Shown: positions 26,181 through 36,128, numbered from the stretch's first letter. The stretch is DNA of 64,000 bases from Prosthecodimorpha hirschii (GCF_001305515.1 NZ_LJYW01000001.1:2031382-2095381); one strand, 5' to 3'. Translations and numbers: made by a program. Notes: generated by a model not told the origin, from the letters alone.

Positions 26181-27811
26181 TCCGTCTCGCCGGCGGCCGC
26201 GTCATCGATCCCGTGCAGGGGCTCGACGCGGTCGGCGACCTTTACGTCCGCGACGGCCGCATCGTCGCCGCCCCCGAACCCGGCGAGGCGGTCGACGAGA
26301 CCCACGACTGCCGCGGCCGCATCGTGATGGCCGGTGCCATCGACGTGCACAGCCACATCGCCGGCGGCAACGTCACGCTGGCGCGGCTCCTGCTGCCCGA
26401 GCTGCATGTCAACGAGGCGCCCTCGCCGGACGGCATGCCCTTCGCCCATGCGCGCTGGTCGAGCTGGGAAATCGGCCGGCTCTATGCCGAGATGGGCTTC
26501 ACCACGGTGATCGAGCCGGCGCTGGCGCCGACGCACGCGCTGCAGACGCATCTGGAACTGGCCGACCTGCCGGTCATCGACAAGGGCGCGCTGACCGTCG
26601 TCGGCAACGACGACCTGCTCCTGAAGCTGCTGCGCGAACGGGAAAGCCGCGACGCGGTGCGCGATGCGGTCGCCCACGCGCTCGCCGCCTCGCGCGGCCT
26701 CGGCCTCAAGGTGATCAATGCCGGCGGCGCGCCGGCCTTCAAGTCGAACCTGCGCGCCTTCTCGTTCGACGACGAGGTGCCGCATTACGGCCTGACCTCG
26801 CGCCGGATCGTGACCGGGCTGCTCGACGCGGCGGCCGAGATCGGCGTGCCGCATCCGCTCCACGTCCATTGCAACAATCTCGGCGTGCCGGGCGCGACCG
26901 AGACCGTCCGGGCGACCATGGCGGGCGCCGAGGGGCGGCCGATCCATCTCGCCCATATCCAGTTCTACGCCTACGAGGAGGACCCGGCCGGCCTGTTCCG
27001 CTCGGGCGCCGAGACCATCGCGGCGGCGCTCGCCGCCCATCCGAACGTTTCGGTCGATGTCGGGCAGGTCATGTTCGGGCCGACCGTGACCATCTCGCTC
27101 GACATCATGAAGCAGTATTCCGGCCACCCCCATGCCAGCCCGAAGAAATGGGCGCTGGTCGACGGCGATGCGGAAGGCGGCGGCATCGTGCCGATCGACT
27201 ACCGGGCCAAGAGCTGGGTCAACCAGTTGCAATGGGCGATCGGGCTCGAACTGTTCCTGCTCTCGCCCGATCCGTGGCGCTGCCTGATGACCACCGACCA
27301 TCCCAATGGCGGCCCGTTCACGTCCTACCCCGAGATCCTGCACCTGCTGATGGATCGCGGCGAACGCGAACGCTGGATCGCGCGCATGCCCGAAGAGGCG
27401 AAGCGGCGCTGCGGCCTCGCCGCGCTGGAGCGGGAATATACCCTCGACGAGGTGGCGATCATGACCCGCGCCGCGCCGGCCCGCCTACTCGGGCTCGCCG
27501 ATCGCGGCCATCTGAAGCCGGGCGCCGTCGCCGACATCGCCGTCTATGACGACCTCGCCGACCGGGCCGCCATGTTCCGCGCGGCGCGGCTGGTCTTGAA
27601 GGACGGCCGGGTCGCCGTGCGCGACGGCCGCTGCACCGGCTGGATCTTCGGCCGCACCCATGCGCTGAAACCCGGCTACGACGCCGCCATGACCCGCGAG
27701 GTCGAGACCTATCTGACCGACCGCTACGGCGTCGGCGCCAAGGCCTTCGCGGTTCCCGACGAAGCCTTCGGCGAACGCCACGTCTTCAAGGTCGAACCAT
27801 GCAGCCACTGA
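26174..27811 (+). CDS. fhcA: Formyltransferase/hydrolase complex subunit A
   Basis: A 545-residue amidohydrolase-fold subunit with the zinc motif AIDVHSHIAGG (about residue 56) and HVHCNNLGVPG. FhcA hydrolyses the formyl group from methylofuran to give formate, the last step of the H4MPT formaldehyde pathway. It overlaps fhcB by 7 bp and fhcD by 13 bp. Length and motifs agree with the archaeal FwdA/FmdA family. Confidence 0.93.
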   Translation: MLIRLAGGRVIDPVQGLDAVGDLYVRDGRIVAAPEPGEAVDETHDCRGRIVMAGAIDVHSHIAGGNVTLARLLLPELHVNEAPSPDGMPFAHARWSSWEIGRLYAEMGFTTVIEPALAPTHALQTHLELADLPVIDKGALTVVGNDDLLLKLLRERESRDAVRDAVAHALAASRGLGLKVINAGGAPAFKSNLRAFSFDDEVPHYGLTSRRIVTGLLDAAAEIGVPHPLHVHCNNLGVPGATETVRATMAGAEGRPIHLAHIQFYAYEEDPAGLFRSGAETIAAALAAHPNVSVDVGQVMFGPTVTISLDIMKQYSGHPHASPKKWALVDGDAEGGGIVPIDYRAKSWVNQLQWAIGLELFLLSPDPWRCLMTTDHPNGGPFTSYPEILHLLMDRGERERWIARMPEEAKRRCGLAALEREYTLDEVAIMTRAAPARLLGLADRGHLKPGAVADIAVYDDLADRAAMFRAARLVLKDGRVAVRDGRCTGWIFGRTHALKPGYDAAMTREVETYLTDRYGVGAKAFAVPDEAFGERHVFKVEPCSH

Positions 27812-28704
27812 GCCTCAACGGCGTCACGATCGACGACAGCTTCGCCGAGGCCTTCGACATGGCCGCGACCGGCCTCGTCATCACCGCGCCGACCGCGCGC
27901 TGGGCCGAGATCGCCGCCCGCACCATGACCGGCTTCGCCACCTCGGTGATCGCCTGCGGGGTCGAGGCGGGCATCGACCGCGAGCTTTCCCCCGACGAGA
28001 CCCCGGACGGACGGCCTGGGTTTCGGGTGCTGATGTTCGGCTTCGACGGCAAGGGCCTGGAGATGCAGATCCAGAACCGCGTCGGGCAATGCGTGCTGAC
28101 CAGCCCCGGCTCGGCCTGTTTCGCGGGCCTCGACGGCACCAAGAAGCTGAAGCTCGGCGCCACCCTGCGCTTCTTCGGCGACGGCAACCAGATCTCCAAG
28201 CGGCTCGGCGGCACGCATTACTGGCGCGTGCCGGTGATGGACGGCGAGTTCCTGGTCGAGCATTCGACCGGCCTTTCGGAGAGCGCGATCGGCGGCGGCA
28301 ACCTGCTGATCCTCGGGCGCAGCCATGCCGAGGTGCTGGAGGCATCGGAAGCGGCCGTCGCGGCGGCCTCGACGGTCGCCGACGTGATCCTGCCCTTTCC
28401 GGGCGGCATCGTGCGCTCGGGCTCGAAGGTCGGCTCGAAATACAAGGCGTTGATCGCCTCGACCAACAACGCCTTCTGCCCGGTGCTGCGCGGCGATCCG
28501 GGCTCGGAACTGGACGCCGAGACCGACTGCGTGATGGAACTGGTCATGGACGGGCTGTCCTTCGAGGCGATCCGGGAATCCATGCGGCGCGGCCTGCACG
28601 CCGCCTGCGCGTTCGGGCCGGAGCACGGCATCCTGCGCATCTCAGCCGGCAATTACGGCGGCAATCTCGGCCGTCATCACTTCAAGCTGAGGGACCTCAT
28701 CTGA
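27799..28704 (+). CDS. fhcD: Formylmethanofuran:H4MPT formyltransferase (Fhc subunit D)
   Basis: A 301-residue Ftr-family protein with LNGVTIDDSFAEAFDM at its start, SRLGGTHYWRVP-like and FVEHSTG-like segments (here KRLGGTHYW and FLVEHSTGLSE), and GNYGGNLGRHHF near the end. It moves the formyl group from formyl-H4MPT to methylofuran. It overlaps fhcA by 13 bp and fhcC by one base (TGATG). Confidence 0.94.
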   Translation: MQPLSLNGVTIDDSFAEAFDMAATGLVITAPTARWAEIAARTMTGFATSVIACGVEAGIDRELSPDETPDGRPGFRVLMFGFDGKGLEMQIQNRVGQCVLTSPGSACFAGLDGTKKLKLGATLRFFGDGNQISKRLGGTHYWRVPVMDGEFLVEHSTGLSESAIGGGNLLILGRSHAEVLEASEAAVAAASTVADVILPFPGGIVRSGSKVGSKYKALIASTNNAFCPVLRGDPGSELDAETDCVMELVMDGLSFEAIRESMRRGLHAACAFGPEHGILRISAGNYGGNLGRHHFKLRDLI

Positions 28705-29516
28705 TGGCCGCCCTCGTCTTCCGCCTGCGTGCCGCCCCTCCCGAGCGGCTCGATCTCTCGGCCCTGACGCCGGCCGGTCTCGTCGGCCTCGACCGCGCGG
28801 CGATCGCCGCCCTGGTGGTCGGCACCACGAAACACGCCCCGACCGTCGGCGATCTCTTCGAGGTCTCCGGCGACGATCCGGGCGAGATCGTGTTCGAGGG
28901 CGGCTCGGACCGCCTCGACCGGATCGGCGCGGGCCTGACCGGATCGGCCCGGATCACCGTGGTCGGCGATGCCGGCCTCGATGTCGGCGCCGGCATGAAG
29001 GGCGGCGCGATCCGGGTGACCGGATCGGCCCTGCACCGGGCGGGTGCCGGCATGACCGGCGGGCTCCTGACCATCGGCGGCGACGCCGGCGACTTCACCG
29101 GCGGCACGGCGGCGTCCGGCGCCATGGCGGGCCAGGCCGGCGGCATCATCGTGGTCAGCGGCCGGGTCGGCGACCGGGCCGGCGACCGCATGCGCCGCGG
29201 CCTCCTGGTCGCCATCGCCGGGACCGGCGCCCATGCCGGCGCGCGCATGTCGGGCGGCACCATCGTCACGGCCGAACTCGGCGCCGAGCCCGGCACGCTG
29301 ATGAAGCGCGGCACGCTGGTCGCCGGGCGGCATGGCGACCTCGGTCCGACCTTCGTGCCGGCCGGCCGCTACGAACTGCCCTTCCTGCGGCTTCTGGCCC
29401 GCCACATCGCCACGACGGTGCCGGTGGCCGCCGGGCTGATCCCCGAGCGGGCCCTGCGCTGGCGCGGCGACATGGCGGCGCTCGGCAAGGGCGAGATCCT
29501 GGTCGCGGCCGGCTGA
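28704..29516 (+). CDS. fhcC: Formyltransferase/hydrolase complex subunit C
   Basis: A 270-residue protein with right-handed beta-helix character and glycine-rich repeats (ADVG-like GGDAGDFTGGTA, GMKGGAIRVTG, RMRRGLLVAIAG, RMSGGTIVT), as in archaeal FwdC and the glutamate-synthase alpha C-domain. In Fhc it is a structural subunit that helps hold polyglutamyl-methylofuran. It is the last gene of the operon. Confidence 0.92.
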   Translation: MAALVFRLRAAPPERLDLSALTPAGLVGLDRAAIAALVVGTTKHAPTVGDLFEVSGDDPGEIVFEGGSDRLDRIGAGLTGSARITVVGDAGLDVGAGMKGGAIRVTGSALHRAGAGMTGGLLTIGGDAGDFTGGTAASGAMAGQAGGIIVVSGRVGDRAGDRMRRGLLVAIAGTGAHAGARMSGGTIVTAELGAEPGTLMKRGTLVAGRHGDLGPTFVPAGRYELPFLRLLARHIATTVPVAAGLIPERALRWRGDMAALGKGEILVAAG

Positions 29517-30257
29517 GGCCGGTTCCTTCCGGACGGCAAACGGGTTCCGACCGGACGAAGACCCCCGCCCGGCACGGACCGTTTCCCGGCGCGGACGGTG
29601 CCCCGGCGCGGTGCCGGATTGACGGTGCGGCCTCTCGGGGCGAGCCGGCGGCCGAAGGCCGACTCCCGAAGCGGCAGAGCGGACGAAGACCGGCTCCGGC
29701 GGCGACAGAGCGGCCGCAGGCTCCGGGTTGCCGGCTTATTGGTCACTCCCGATCTCGGTCGTGACAAAAGATCGCAGGCACTTCCCTGCCGACCGCCTGA
29801 TATTTGGGCGGCGGAACAGTGTGCAGCGCACAATTTTTGAATGCATTGCAATATTTCCGAGGGGATCGACCGAGGCGTCGACGAGCCGACATGCGCCCGA
29901 AGGGCGCGATCACATGATTGTGAGGCCGGGGACTCGAGACCGGCTATCGCCGTTGAGCCATCGGCGCTTTTCGCGCGTTCACTGAAATTCCAGCACCCAT
30001 CCGGGCGGACCGCCTCGCCGGGCGGCGGCTCCGGGACGGAGCGTGGCACGGGGCTTGCCAACTTGTGACTGTGCGGCGGACCGCGGAACACACCGGCGGC
30101 AGGACCGTACCGAAGGACGAACAGACCGCGACTTCCGGGTCGGTTCCGCAGGGGTCCCCGCGATCCCGGCGATGCGGGGCCGGAGGATCGGCGGCGCAAG
30201 AGGTGAGAGAGCGACCGAGAGGGTGATACCCGACCCTGACACGGAAGGTCACACCCC
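29517..30257. other. Gene-free stretch after fhcC
   Basis: No credible coding region, RNA gene or clear terminator was found in these 741 bases. The first 200 bases are GC-rich with short gcgcggacggtg-like echoes. An AT-richer patch at about 29740-29960 includes the near-palindrome aatgcattgcaatattt, which may be promoter sequence or remnant. A function is not visible. Confidence 0.5.
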
Positions 30258-30464
30258 ATGGAACTGATCCTGGCCGTTTGCATGCTGTCCACGCCCGGCG
30301 ATTGCCGCGAGGAGCGCCTGTCGGTGAGCGTCGAGGAAGTCGCGCCGATCCAGTGCATGATCGGCGCCCAACCGATCATTGCGGAATGGTCCCAGTCGCA
30401 TCCGAAATGGAAGGTCGAGCGCTGGCGCTGCGGGCCGGCGGGCCGCGACGGCTATCGGATCTGA
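30258..30464 (+). CDS. Small conserved hypothetical protein (68 aa)
   Basis: A 68-residue protein with three well-spaced cysteines (LAVCML, GDCREER, IQCMIG) and the ending WKVERWRCG, a pattern I associate with small proteins widespread in Rhizobiales. No function is known to me. The short hydrophobic N-terminus is too short for a clear signal peptide. GGAAGG lies about ten bases upstream. Isolated single gene. Confidence 0.6.
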   Translation: MELILAVCMLSTPGDCREERLSVSVEEVAPIQCMIGAQPIIAEWSQSHPKWKVERWRCGPAGRDGYRI

Positions 30465-30652
30465 CCGATCCACGGCGTTTGCCGACGACGCTTCGGAGCA
30501 TGGCCGTCCGGCCCCCGGCGGCCGTGCGCGGTCCGGGCGGCGCGATCCACCATGACCCCCACTGACCGGGGGGATCATGCCCTGGATCTTCGCGGTCCGG
30601 ACCTGCGCCGGCGCCGGCCAGGCGCCGGACCGGTCCGCGGCTTCGCGCCGGC

Positions 30653-31033
30653 TCAGTCGTATTTGATATAGGCGAAGCGCAGATCCTTGTCGGGCGTGCC
30701 CTCCAGCCCCTTGCCCTCGCGGGCCGGCTGCCACTGCACGACCTCCTCGATCTTGGCGGCCAGCGCGAAGTCCTTGTCGGTGATGCCCTTGGCGGCGTGG
30801 TTCATCAGGCGCACCTCGACCCAGGCATAGGAGGCGGTCAGGTCCGGATGGTGCCAGGCGGCCTCCGCGAGATGGCCGACCGTGTTGATCACCATCAGGG
30901 TGCCCTTCCAGCTGGACGTGCGGTAGGTCCGCCGGATCCAGCCGTCTTCCAGACGCCAGGTCGGCAGTTCGGCGGCGAGCCGGGCGCGCACCTCGTCGTC
31001 CGTATAGGTCTTCTCGGTCTGACGCTCGCTCAT
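30653..31033 (-). CDS. Pterin-4a-carbinolamine dehydratase
   Basis: A 126-residue PCD/DCoH protein with the active-site motif AEAAWHHPDLTASY and VEVRLMNHAAKGIT. The enzyme dehydrates 4a-hydroxytetrahydropterins. A copy is a regular member of bacterial H4MPT gene islands, where it is thought to act in methanopterin metabolism rather than phenylalanine hydroxylation; no phhA is visible nearby. It is divergent from the RFAP-synthase gene. Confidence 0.9.
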   Translation of the reverse strand: MSERQTEKTYTDDEVRARLAAELPTWRLEDGWIRRTYRTSSWKGTLMVINTVGHLAEAAWHHPDLTASYAWVEVRLMNHAAKGITDKDFALAAKIEEVVQWQPAREGKGLEGTPDKDLRFAYIKYD

Positions 31034-31122
31034 CGTTGCGCTCTCCGGCTCGACGGGCCAAAATCCCGGTCGACTGGTCCCGACATCGCGTCGGACCCTG
31101 ACAAGGCAGAAACCTAGGGGCG

Positions 31123-32100
31123 ATGATGGTGTCCGTCCAGACGCGGCCCGGGCTGGTCCGCGTGACCGCTCCCGCGCGCTTGCATATCGGCTTCCTCGAT
31201 CTGAACGGCGATCTCGGACGGCGCTTCGGCTCGATCGGCCTCGCCGTCGATCGGCCTTGCGCGATGATCCGCATCGCGCGCGCCGCCGTCACCGCCGTCT
31301 CGGGCGCCGAGGTCGGCCGCGCGCATCGCTACCTCGTCGCCGCCTGCCGGGCGCTCGGCGTCAAGCCCGGCCACGATCTCGTCGTCGCCGGCACCATGCC
31401 GGCCCATGCCGGATTCGGCTCCGGCACCCAGCTGGCGCTGGCTATCGCGGCCGGGGTGGCACGGCTCGACGGCCTGCCCTTCGACGCGGGCGCCGTCGCC
31501 GCCGAACTCGATCGCGGCGCGCGCTCGGGCATCGGCGTGGCGGCCTTCGAGGGCGGCGGCTTCGTGCTCGACGGCGGCAAGGGCGCGGGGCCGGCGGCAC
31601 CGCCGATCATCGCGCGGCTGCCGATCCCGGAAGCCTGGCGCATCGTGCTGGTGCTCGACGAGACCACCGAGGGCGTCCATGGCGACGACGAACGGGCCGC
31701 TTTCCGCACCCTGCCGACCTTCCCGGCCGCCGATGCGGCGCATCTCTGCCGGCTCGTGCTGATGCGCATGCTGCCGTCGCTGGCGGAGGCCGACCTTGCC
31801 GGCTTCGGCGCGGCGGTGACCGAGATCCAGGCCCGGCTCGGCGACCATTTCGCGCCCGCGCAGGGCGGCGGACGCTTCACCTCGCCGCGCGTCGCGGCCG
31901 CGCTCACGGCGCTCGCCGAGGCCGGTTCCGCCGGATACGGGCAGAGCTCCTGGGGTCCGACCGGCTTCGCACTGTTCGCCACGCAAGCCGCAGCCGAGGC
32001 CGCCGTCGCCGCCCTTGCGCTGAATGACCGCATCGCGGACGGTTTGAATTTCCTCATCGTCAGGGGCAGAAACCAGGGAGCCGCGATCGAGGCCGAATGA
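31123..32100 (+). CDS. mptG: Beta-ribofuranosylaminobenzene 5'-phosphate synthase
   Basis: A 325-residue GHMP-kinase-fold enzyme with APARLHIGFLDLNG at the N-terminus and PAHAGFGSGTQLALAIA. It condenses 4-aminobenzoate with PRPP, releasing CO2 and pyrophosphate, the first committed step toward the arylamine part of H4MPT. In bacterial H4MPT islands it has also been called orf4. Two consecutive ATGs at 31123 and 31126 are possible starts with AGGGG upstream. It leads a plus-strand run through the CitG-like gene. Confidence 0.9.
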   Translation: MMVSVQTRPGLVRVTAPARLHIGFLDLNGDLGRRFGSIGLAVDRPCAMIRIARAAVTAVSGAEVGRAHRYLVAACRALGVKPGHDLVVAGTMPAHAGFGSGTQLALAIAAGVARLDGLPFDAGAVAAELDRGARSGIGVAAFEGGGFVLDGGKGAGPAAPPIIARLPIPEAWRIVLVLDETTEGVHGDDERAAFRTLPTFPAADAAHLCRLVLMRMLPSLAEADLAGFGAAVTEIQARLGDHFAPAQGGGRFTSPRVAAALTALAEAGSAGYGQSSWGPTGFALFATQAAAEAAVAALALNDRIADGLNFLIVRGRNQGAAIEAE

Positions 32101-32149
32101 TCGGCCGAAGCAGATGGCCCGCCTGGCGGGCGCGAGGAGTCCGGGGGAA

Positions 32150-33043
32150 ATGTCCAAAAACATCCTGCACATGCTGACGCCGCTCAAGCATATGAGCCCG
32201 TTCGACGTGAACATGGCGGCGGATGCCGGCTTCGACGTGATCGCCACCTACACGTCGGTCACCCCCGAGGAGGTGCGCGGGCTGGTCCAGGACGCGATCT
32301 TCTCGCGCTCGCCGGCCGATGCGGTGCGCCAGGGCGTCTTCTTCGCCGGCAAGAACGCCATCGCGGCGCTCGACATGATGAAGACGGCCGAGGACAGCCT
32401 CGTGCCGCCGTTCCTGATCAACCTGATGGCCGACCCGGCCGGCTCCTTCACGACCGCCGCCGGCATGGTCGCCTGCGCGGCGAAGCTCCTGGAGACCCGG
32501 TTCCAGACCAGCTTCAAGGACAAGACCGTGGTCATCTACGGCGGCACCGGCGTGGTCGCCTTCTCGGCCGCCGTGATCGCCGCCGGCGAGGGCGCGCGGG
32601 TGAAGCTGGTCGGCTATGACGGCACCAAGCGGGTCGGCGCCATCGCGGCCGACATGAAGGCCCGCTTCGGCGTCGACGTGGAGCCGGCCGACGGCTCCTC
32701 GCCCGAGAAGAATGCCGAACTGGCCCTCGATGCCGAGGTGCTGTTCGCCGCCGGCCCGGCCGGCGTGCAGATCCTCAATGCCGACCAGGTCGCCGCGGCG
32801 AAGAAGCTGCTGGTCGCGGGCGACGTCAATGCCGTGCCGCCGCCCGGCATCCACGGCATCGACGTGTTCGCCAACGGCGAGCCGCTCGGCATCGGCGACG
32901 GCGTCGGGCTCGGCGCGCTGGCCATCGGCAACGTCAAGTATCAGGCGCAGAACCGGCTGTTCCGGCGGATGATCACCACCGGCGAACCGCTGGTGCTGGA
33001 TTTCCGCCATGCCTATGCCGAGGCCCGTGCCTTCATCGGCTGA
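32150..33043 (+). CDS. mtdB: NAD(P)-dependent methylene-H4MPT dehydrogenase
   Basis: A 297-residue enzyme with the N-terminal ILHMLTPLKHMSPFDVNMA typical of MtdB/MtdA and the dinucleotide-binding loop VVIYGGTGVVAFSAA (about residue 131). It oxidises methylene-H4MPT to methenyl-H4MPT. The context (mch, fae, fhc) favours MtdB over the folate-active MtdA. Start 32150 follows a GGGGGAA site. Its 3' end overlaps the ATP-grasp gene by 35 bases. Confidence 0.92.
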   Translation: MSKNILHMLTPLKHMSPFDVNMAADAGFDVIATYTSVTPEEVRGLVQDAIFSRSPADAVRQGVFFAGKNAIAALDMMKTAEDSLVPPFLINLMADPAGSFTTAAGMVACAAKLLETRFQTSFKDKTVVIYGGTGVVAFSAAVIAAGEGARVKLVGYDGTKRVGAIAADMKARFGVDVEPADGSSPEKNAELALDAEVLFAAGPAGVQILNADQVAAAKKLLVAGDVNAVPPPGIHGIDVFANGEPLGIGDGVGLGALAIGNVKYQAQNRLFRRMITTGEPLVLDFRHAYAEARAFIG

Positions 33044-34232
33044 CCGGACGTTGCGCGCGGACCTGCCCCCGCCGGCGGTCGATGCGGCCGAGGCCGATCC
33101 GGCGAGAAAAGCGGCGGCCGGCGGCGCCTGCCTGCTGGTCGCCGCGCAATCCGGCCGGGCGCTCGCCGCCGCCGCGCGGCGGGCCGGGTTCGTGCCGCTG
33201 GTCGCCGACCTCTTCGCCGACAGCGATACCCGCGCGCTCTGTCCGGCCGCGATCGCGGTCGAGGGGGCCCTGGCGACAGGTTTCCGGCGCGACGGCCTGG
33301 TCGCCGCGCTCGACCGGTTGGCGGCCGCGGCCCCCGCCCCGCCGATCGGCCTGGTGCTCGGGTCCGGTTTCGAGGACCGGCCGCGGCTGATCGAACGGCT
33401 GGCGGCGCGCTACGGCCTCCTCGGCACGGCCGGTCCGGGCGTGCGCGCGGCCAAGGACCCGCAGAGCCTCGCCGCGGCCTGCCGCCAGGAAGACATTCCG
33501 CATCCGCCGATCGCCCGCACGGTGCCGGAGGCGGGCGACTGGCTCATCAAGCGCATCGGCGGATCCGGCGGCGTGCATGTCCGCCCCGCGCGCCGGCCCG
33601 GAACGCTGCCGCGCGGGCGCTACGCGCAGGCCTTCGTGCCCGGCCGGTCGGTCTCGCTCGGCTTCCTGTCGGACGGCATCGACATCCGCCCGGTCGGCTT
33701 CGCGGAGCAATGGGCGGCGCCGACCCCGGCGCGGCCGTGGCGCTTCGGCGGCATGGCCGGCCCGGTCCGGCTGCCGGAGACCGTCGAGGCCGGCATGATC
33801 GAAACCGCGCGCCGGCTCGCGCGCCGCTTCGGGCTGCGCGGCCTCGCCAGTCTCGACGCCGTTCTGGACGGCGAAGACTGGACGCTGGTCGAGATCAACC
33901 CGCGCCCGGGTGCCGCGCTCGATGTGCTCGATTGCGGCGAAGTGCCGCTGCTCGCCGCCCATATCGCGGCCTGCCGCGGCTATTTGCCTGAAATGAAAGT
34001 CGTTTCCGCTATGGTCCGGGGCATCGGGATCGTCTATGCGACGAAGCCGATTGCTGCGGTGCTCGCTGCCGAGTGGCCCGCTTGGGTATTCGATAGGCCG
34101 GACTCGGGCGGTTCGATCGGGGCGGGAGATCCGATCGCGACCGTGACCGCCGAAGCGCCGGATGTCGGGGCGGTCCGCGCCCTGATCGAACGGCGCTCGG
34201 CATGGCTGCGCGCGGACTGCGGCGCGACGTAA
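33009..34232 (+). CDS. ATP-grasp enzyme of the H4MPT island
   Basis: A 407-residue protein with an ATP-grasp domain: LIKRIGGSGGVHVRPA (about 172-187) and metal-binding LVEINPRPGAALDVLD. The last 80 residues form a separate domain. It corresponds by position to the ATP-grasp protein conserved between mtdB and mch in methylotrophs (orf5 in older reports, from memory). It probably forms an amide bond in H4MPT or methylofuran synthesis; the substrate is unknown. The start may be 33009 or the ATG at 33015; both overlap mtdB. Confidence 0.8.
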   Translation: MPMPRPVPSSADRTLRADLPPPAVDAAEADPARKAAAGGACLLVAAQSGRALAAAARRAGFVPLVADLFADSDTRALCPAAIAVEGALATGFRRDGLVAALDRLAAAAPAPPIGLVLGSGFEDRPRLIERLAARYGLLGTAGPGVRAAKDPQSLAAACRQEDIPHPPIARTVPEAGDWLIKRIGGSGGVHVRPARRPGTLPRGRYAQAFVPGRSVSLGFLSDGIDIRPVGFAEQWAAPTPARPWRFGGMAGPVRLPETVEAGMIETARRLARRFGLRGLASLDAVLDGEDWTLVEINPRPGAALDVLDCGEVPLLAAHIAACRGYLPEMKVVSAMVRGIGIVYATKPIAAVLAAEWPAWVFDRPDSGGSIGAGDPIATVTAEAPDVGAVRALIERRSAWLRADCGAT

Positions 34233-34246
34233 GGGGGAAGAGGTCG

Positions 34247-35209
34247 ATGGCGGGTACGGGTACGAAGCCGAGCGTGAACCGGTCGGCGGCTCCGCTCGTG
34301 GAGGCGATGGCGGCGGAGGCGGACAGCCTGCGCGTGGCCGTCCTGGCCGGCCCGCTCGGCTGCCGCCTGATCGATGCCGGTGCCACCCGGCGCGGCGGCA
34401 TCGAGGCCGGGCGTCGGCTGACGGAGATCTGCATGGGCGGGCTCGGCCAGGTCGCGATCGTGCCGTCGCCGAGCACGCCGCGCTGGCCCTTCGCGATCCG
34501 CGTCGGCGCGACCGACCCGGTCGTCGCGTGCCTCGGCAGCCAGTATGCCGGCTGGAGCCTCGCCGACGACGGCTGGTTCGCGCTCGGCTCCGGCCCGGCG
34601 CGCGCGCTCTACGCCAAGGAGGACATCTTCGCCGACATCGCCTATGCGGACCGGGCGGCGAGCGGCGCCCTGGTGCTGGAGACCGACACGGCCCCGACCG
34701 AGGCCGTGGTGCGCATGGTCGCCGACGGCACCGGGCTCGATCCGGCCGCGCTGACCTTCCTCTACGCCCCGACCCAGAGCCTCGCCGGCTCGACCCAGGT
34801 GGTCGGCCGCGTGCTCGAAGTGGCGCTGCACAAGGTGCATGCCCTGCACTTCCCGATGGAGCGGATCGTCGACGGCATCGGCATCGCCCCGCTGGCGCCG
34901 CCCTCGCCCGATTTCGTCACCGCCATGGGCCGCACCAACGACGCGATCATCTATGGCGGCACGGTGCATCTCTTCGTCGAGGGACCCGACGACGACGCCC
35001 GCGATCTCGCCCAACGCCTGCCGAGTTCGACCTCGCGCGACTACGGCGCGCCGTTCGGCGAGGTCTTCCGCCGCTTCGGCGGCGACTTCTACGCCATCGA
35101 CGGCATGCTGTTCTCGCCCGCCGAGGTGGTCGTGACCGCGCTCGAATCGGGCAACAGCCATCGTGCCGGGGCGATCGCGCCGGGTCTCGTCGACGCCTCG
35201 TTCGGCTGA
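34247..35209 (+). CDS. mch: Methenyl-H4MPT cyclohydrolase
   Basis: A 320-residue Mch with VVACLGSQYAGWSL, ALGSGPARAL and FGEVFRRFGGDFYAID, diagnostic of the family. It converts methenyl-H4MPT to 5-formyl-H4MPT. AAGGGGGAAGAGG precedes the ATG at 34247. It sits between two ATP-grasp genes in one operon. Confidence 0.95.
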   Translation: MAGTGTKPSVNRSAAPLVEAMAAEADSLRVAVLAGPLGCRLIDAGATRRGGIEAGRRLTEICMGGLGQVAIVPSPSTPRWPFAIRVGATDPVVACLGSQYAGWSLADDGWFALGSGPARALYAKEDIFADIAYADRAASGALVLETDTAPTEAVVRMVADGTGLDPAALTFLYAPTQSLAGSTQVVGRVLEVALHKVHALHFPMERIVDGIGIAPLAPPSPDFVTAMGRTNDAIIYGGTVHLFVEGPDDDARDLAQRLPSSTSRDYGAPFGEVFRRFGGDFYAIDGMLFSPAEVVVTALESGNSHRAGAIAPGLVDASFG

Positions 35210-35222
35210 CGGGGACGGGCGG

Positions 35223-36128
35223 GTGCCGGATTTCTCCGACACGATCGTGGTCTTCGCCGACGGCCGCGACAGCCATGTCCGGGGGCTGGTCGCCGGCTTC
35301 GCGGTGGCCGGGCGCGACAGCCTGATCGTGCCGCTGGAGCGGGTGACCATCGCGACCGGCGGCGCCGGCGATCCGGTGCGCATCCCGGGCCTCGACGGGC
35401 GCCTGCCGCGCGCCGCCTTCGTGCGCACCATCTCGGCCGGCAGTTTCGAGGCGGTGACGGTCAGGCTCGGCATCCTGCATGCCCTGGTCGCCGCCGGCTG
35501 CACGGTCTGGAACCGGCCGCGGGCGATCGAGGCCTGCGTCGACAAGTCGATGACCAGCCTCATGATCGCGCGCGCCGGCCTGCCGACGCCGGCCACCTGG
35601 GTGACCGAGAGCCGCGAGACGGCCGCCGCCATCCTGGCCGAATTGGGCGGGCCGCTGGTGCTGAAGCCGCTCTTCGGCGCGCAGGGCAAGGGCCTGGCGC
35701 TGGTGCGCGCGGCCGCCGACCTGCCGCCGCCCGAGGCCGTCGCGGGCCTCTACTATCTGCAGCGCTTCGTCGGCCCGTCCGAGGGCGGCTTCCGCGACCA
35801 CCGCGTGCTGGTCTCCGGCGGACGCGTCATCGCCGCCATGCGCCGGCACGGCGAGACCTGGATCACCAACGTCCACCAGGGCGGCCGGCCCGAGGCCTGG
35901 GCGGCGGACCCGGCCGCGACCGAACTCGCCCTGGCCGCCGCGCAGGCCGTCGGCGCCGATCTCGCCGGGGTCGACCTGATCGAGGACGGCACGGGCGGCT
36001 ACATGGTGCTGGAGGTCAATTCGATGCCGGCCTGGACGGGCCTCCAGAGCGTGACCGCGATCGACATTGCCGGGCGCATCGCCGCCGACCTGATGGCGGC
36101 CGCCTTCGGCGACGCGGCGCGGCCATGA
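35223..36128 (+). CDS. RimK-like ATP-grasp ligase of the H4MPT island
   Basis: A 301-residue RimK-type ATP-grasp protein with LVLKPLFGAQGKGLALV (about 141-157) and MVLEVNSMPAWTGLQ (Mg-binding E-x-N). RimK relatives attach glutamates, for example MptN and CofF in archaea. A role in glutamylating H4MPT analogues or building the long polyglutamate of methylofuran is a reasonable hypothesis. The start is GTG at 35223. It overlaps the CitG-like gene by ATGA. Confidence 0.85.
   Translation: MPDFSDTIVVFADGRDSHVRGLVAGFAVAGRDSLIVPLERVTIATGGAGDPVRIPGLDGRLPRAAFVRTISAGSFEAVTVRLGILHALVAAGCTVWNRPRAIEACVDKSMTSLMIARAGLPTPATWVTESRETAAAILAELGGPLVLKPLFGAQGKGLALVRAAADLPPPEAVAGLYYLQRFVGPSEGGFRDHRVLVSGGRVIAAMRRHGETWITNVHQGGRPEAWAADPAATELALAAAQAVGADLAGVDLIEDGTGGYMVLEVNSMPAWTGLQSVTAIDIAGRIAADLMAAAFGDAARP

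Noticed and set aside
29517-30257. Small open frames in the gap after fhcC
   Set aside because: They are short, lack ribosome sites and have skewed Arg/Pro/Gly composition; nothing resembles a known family.
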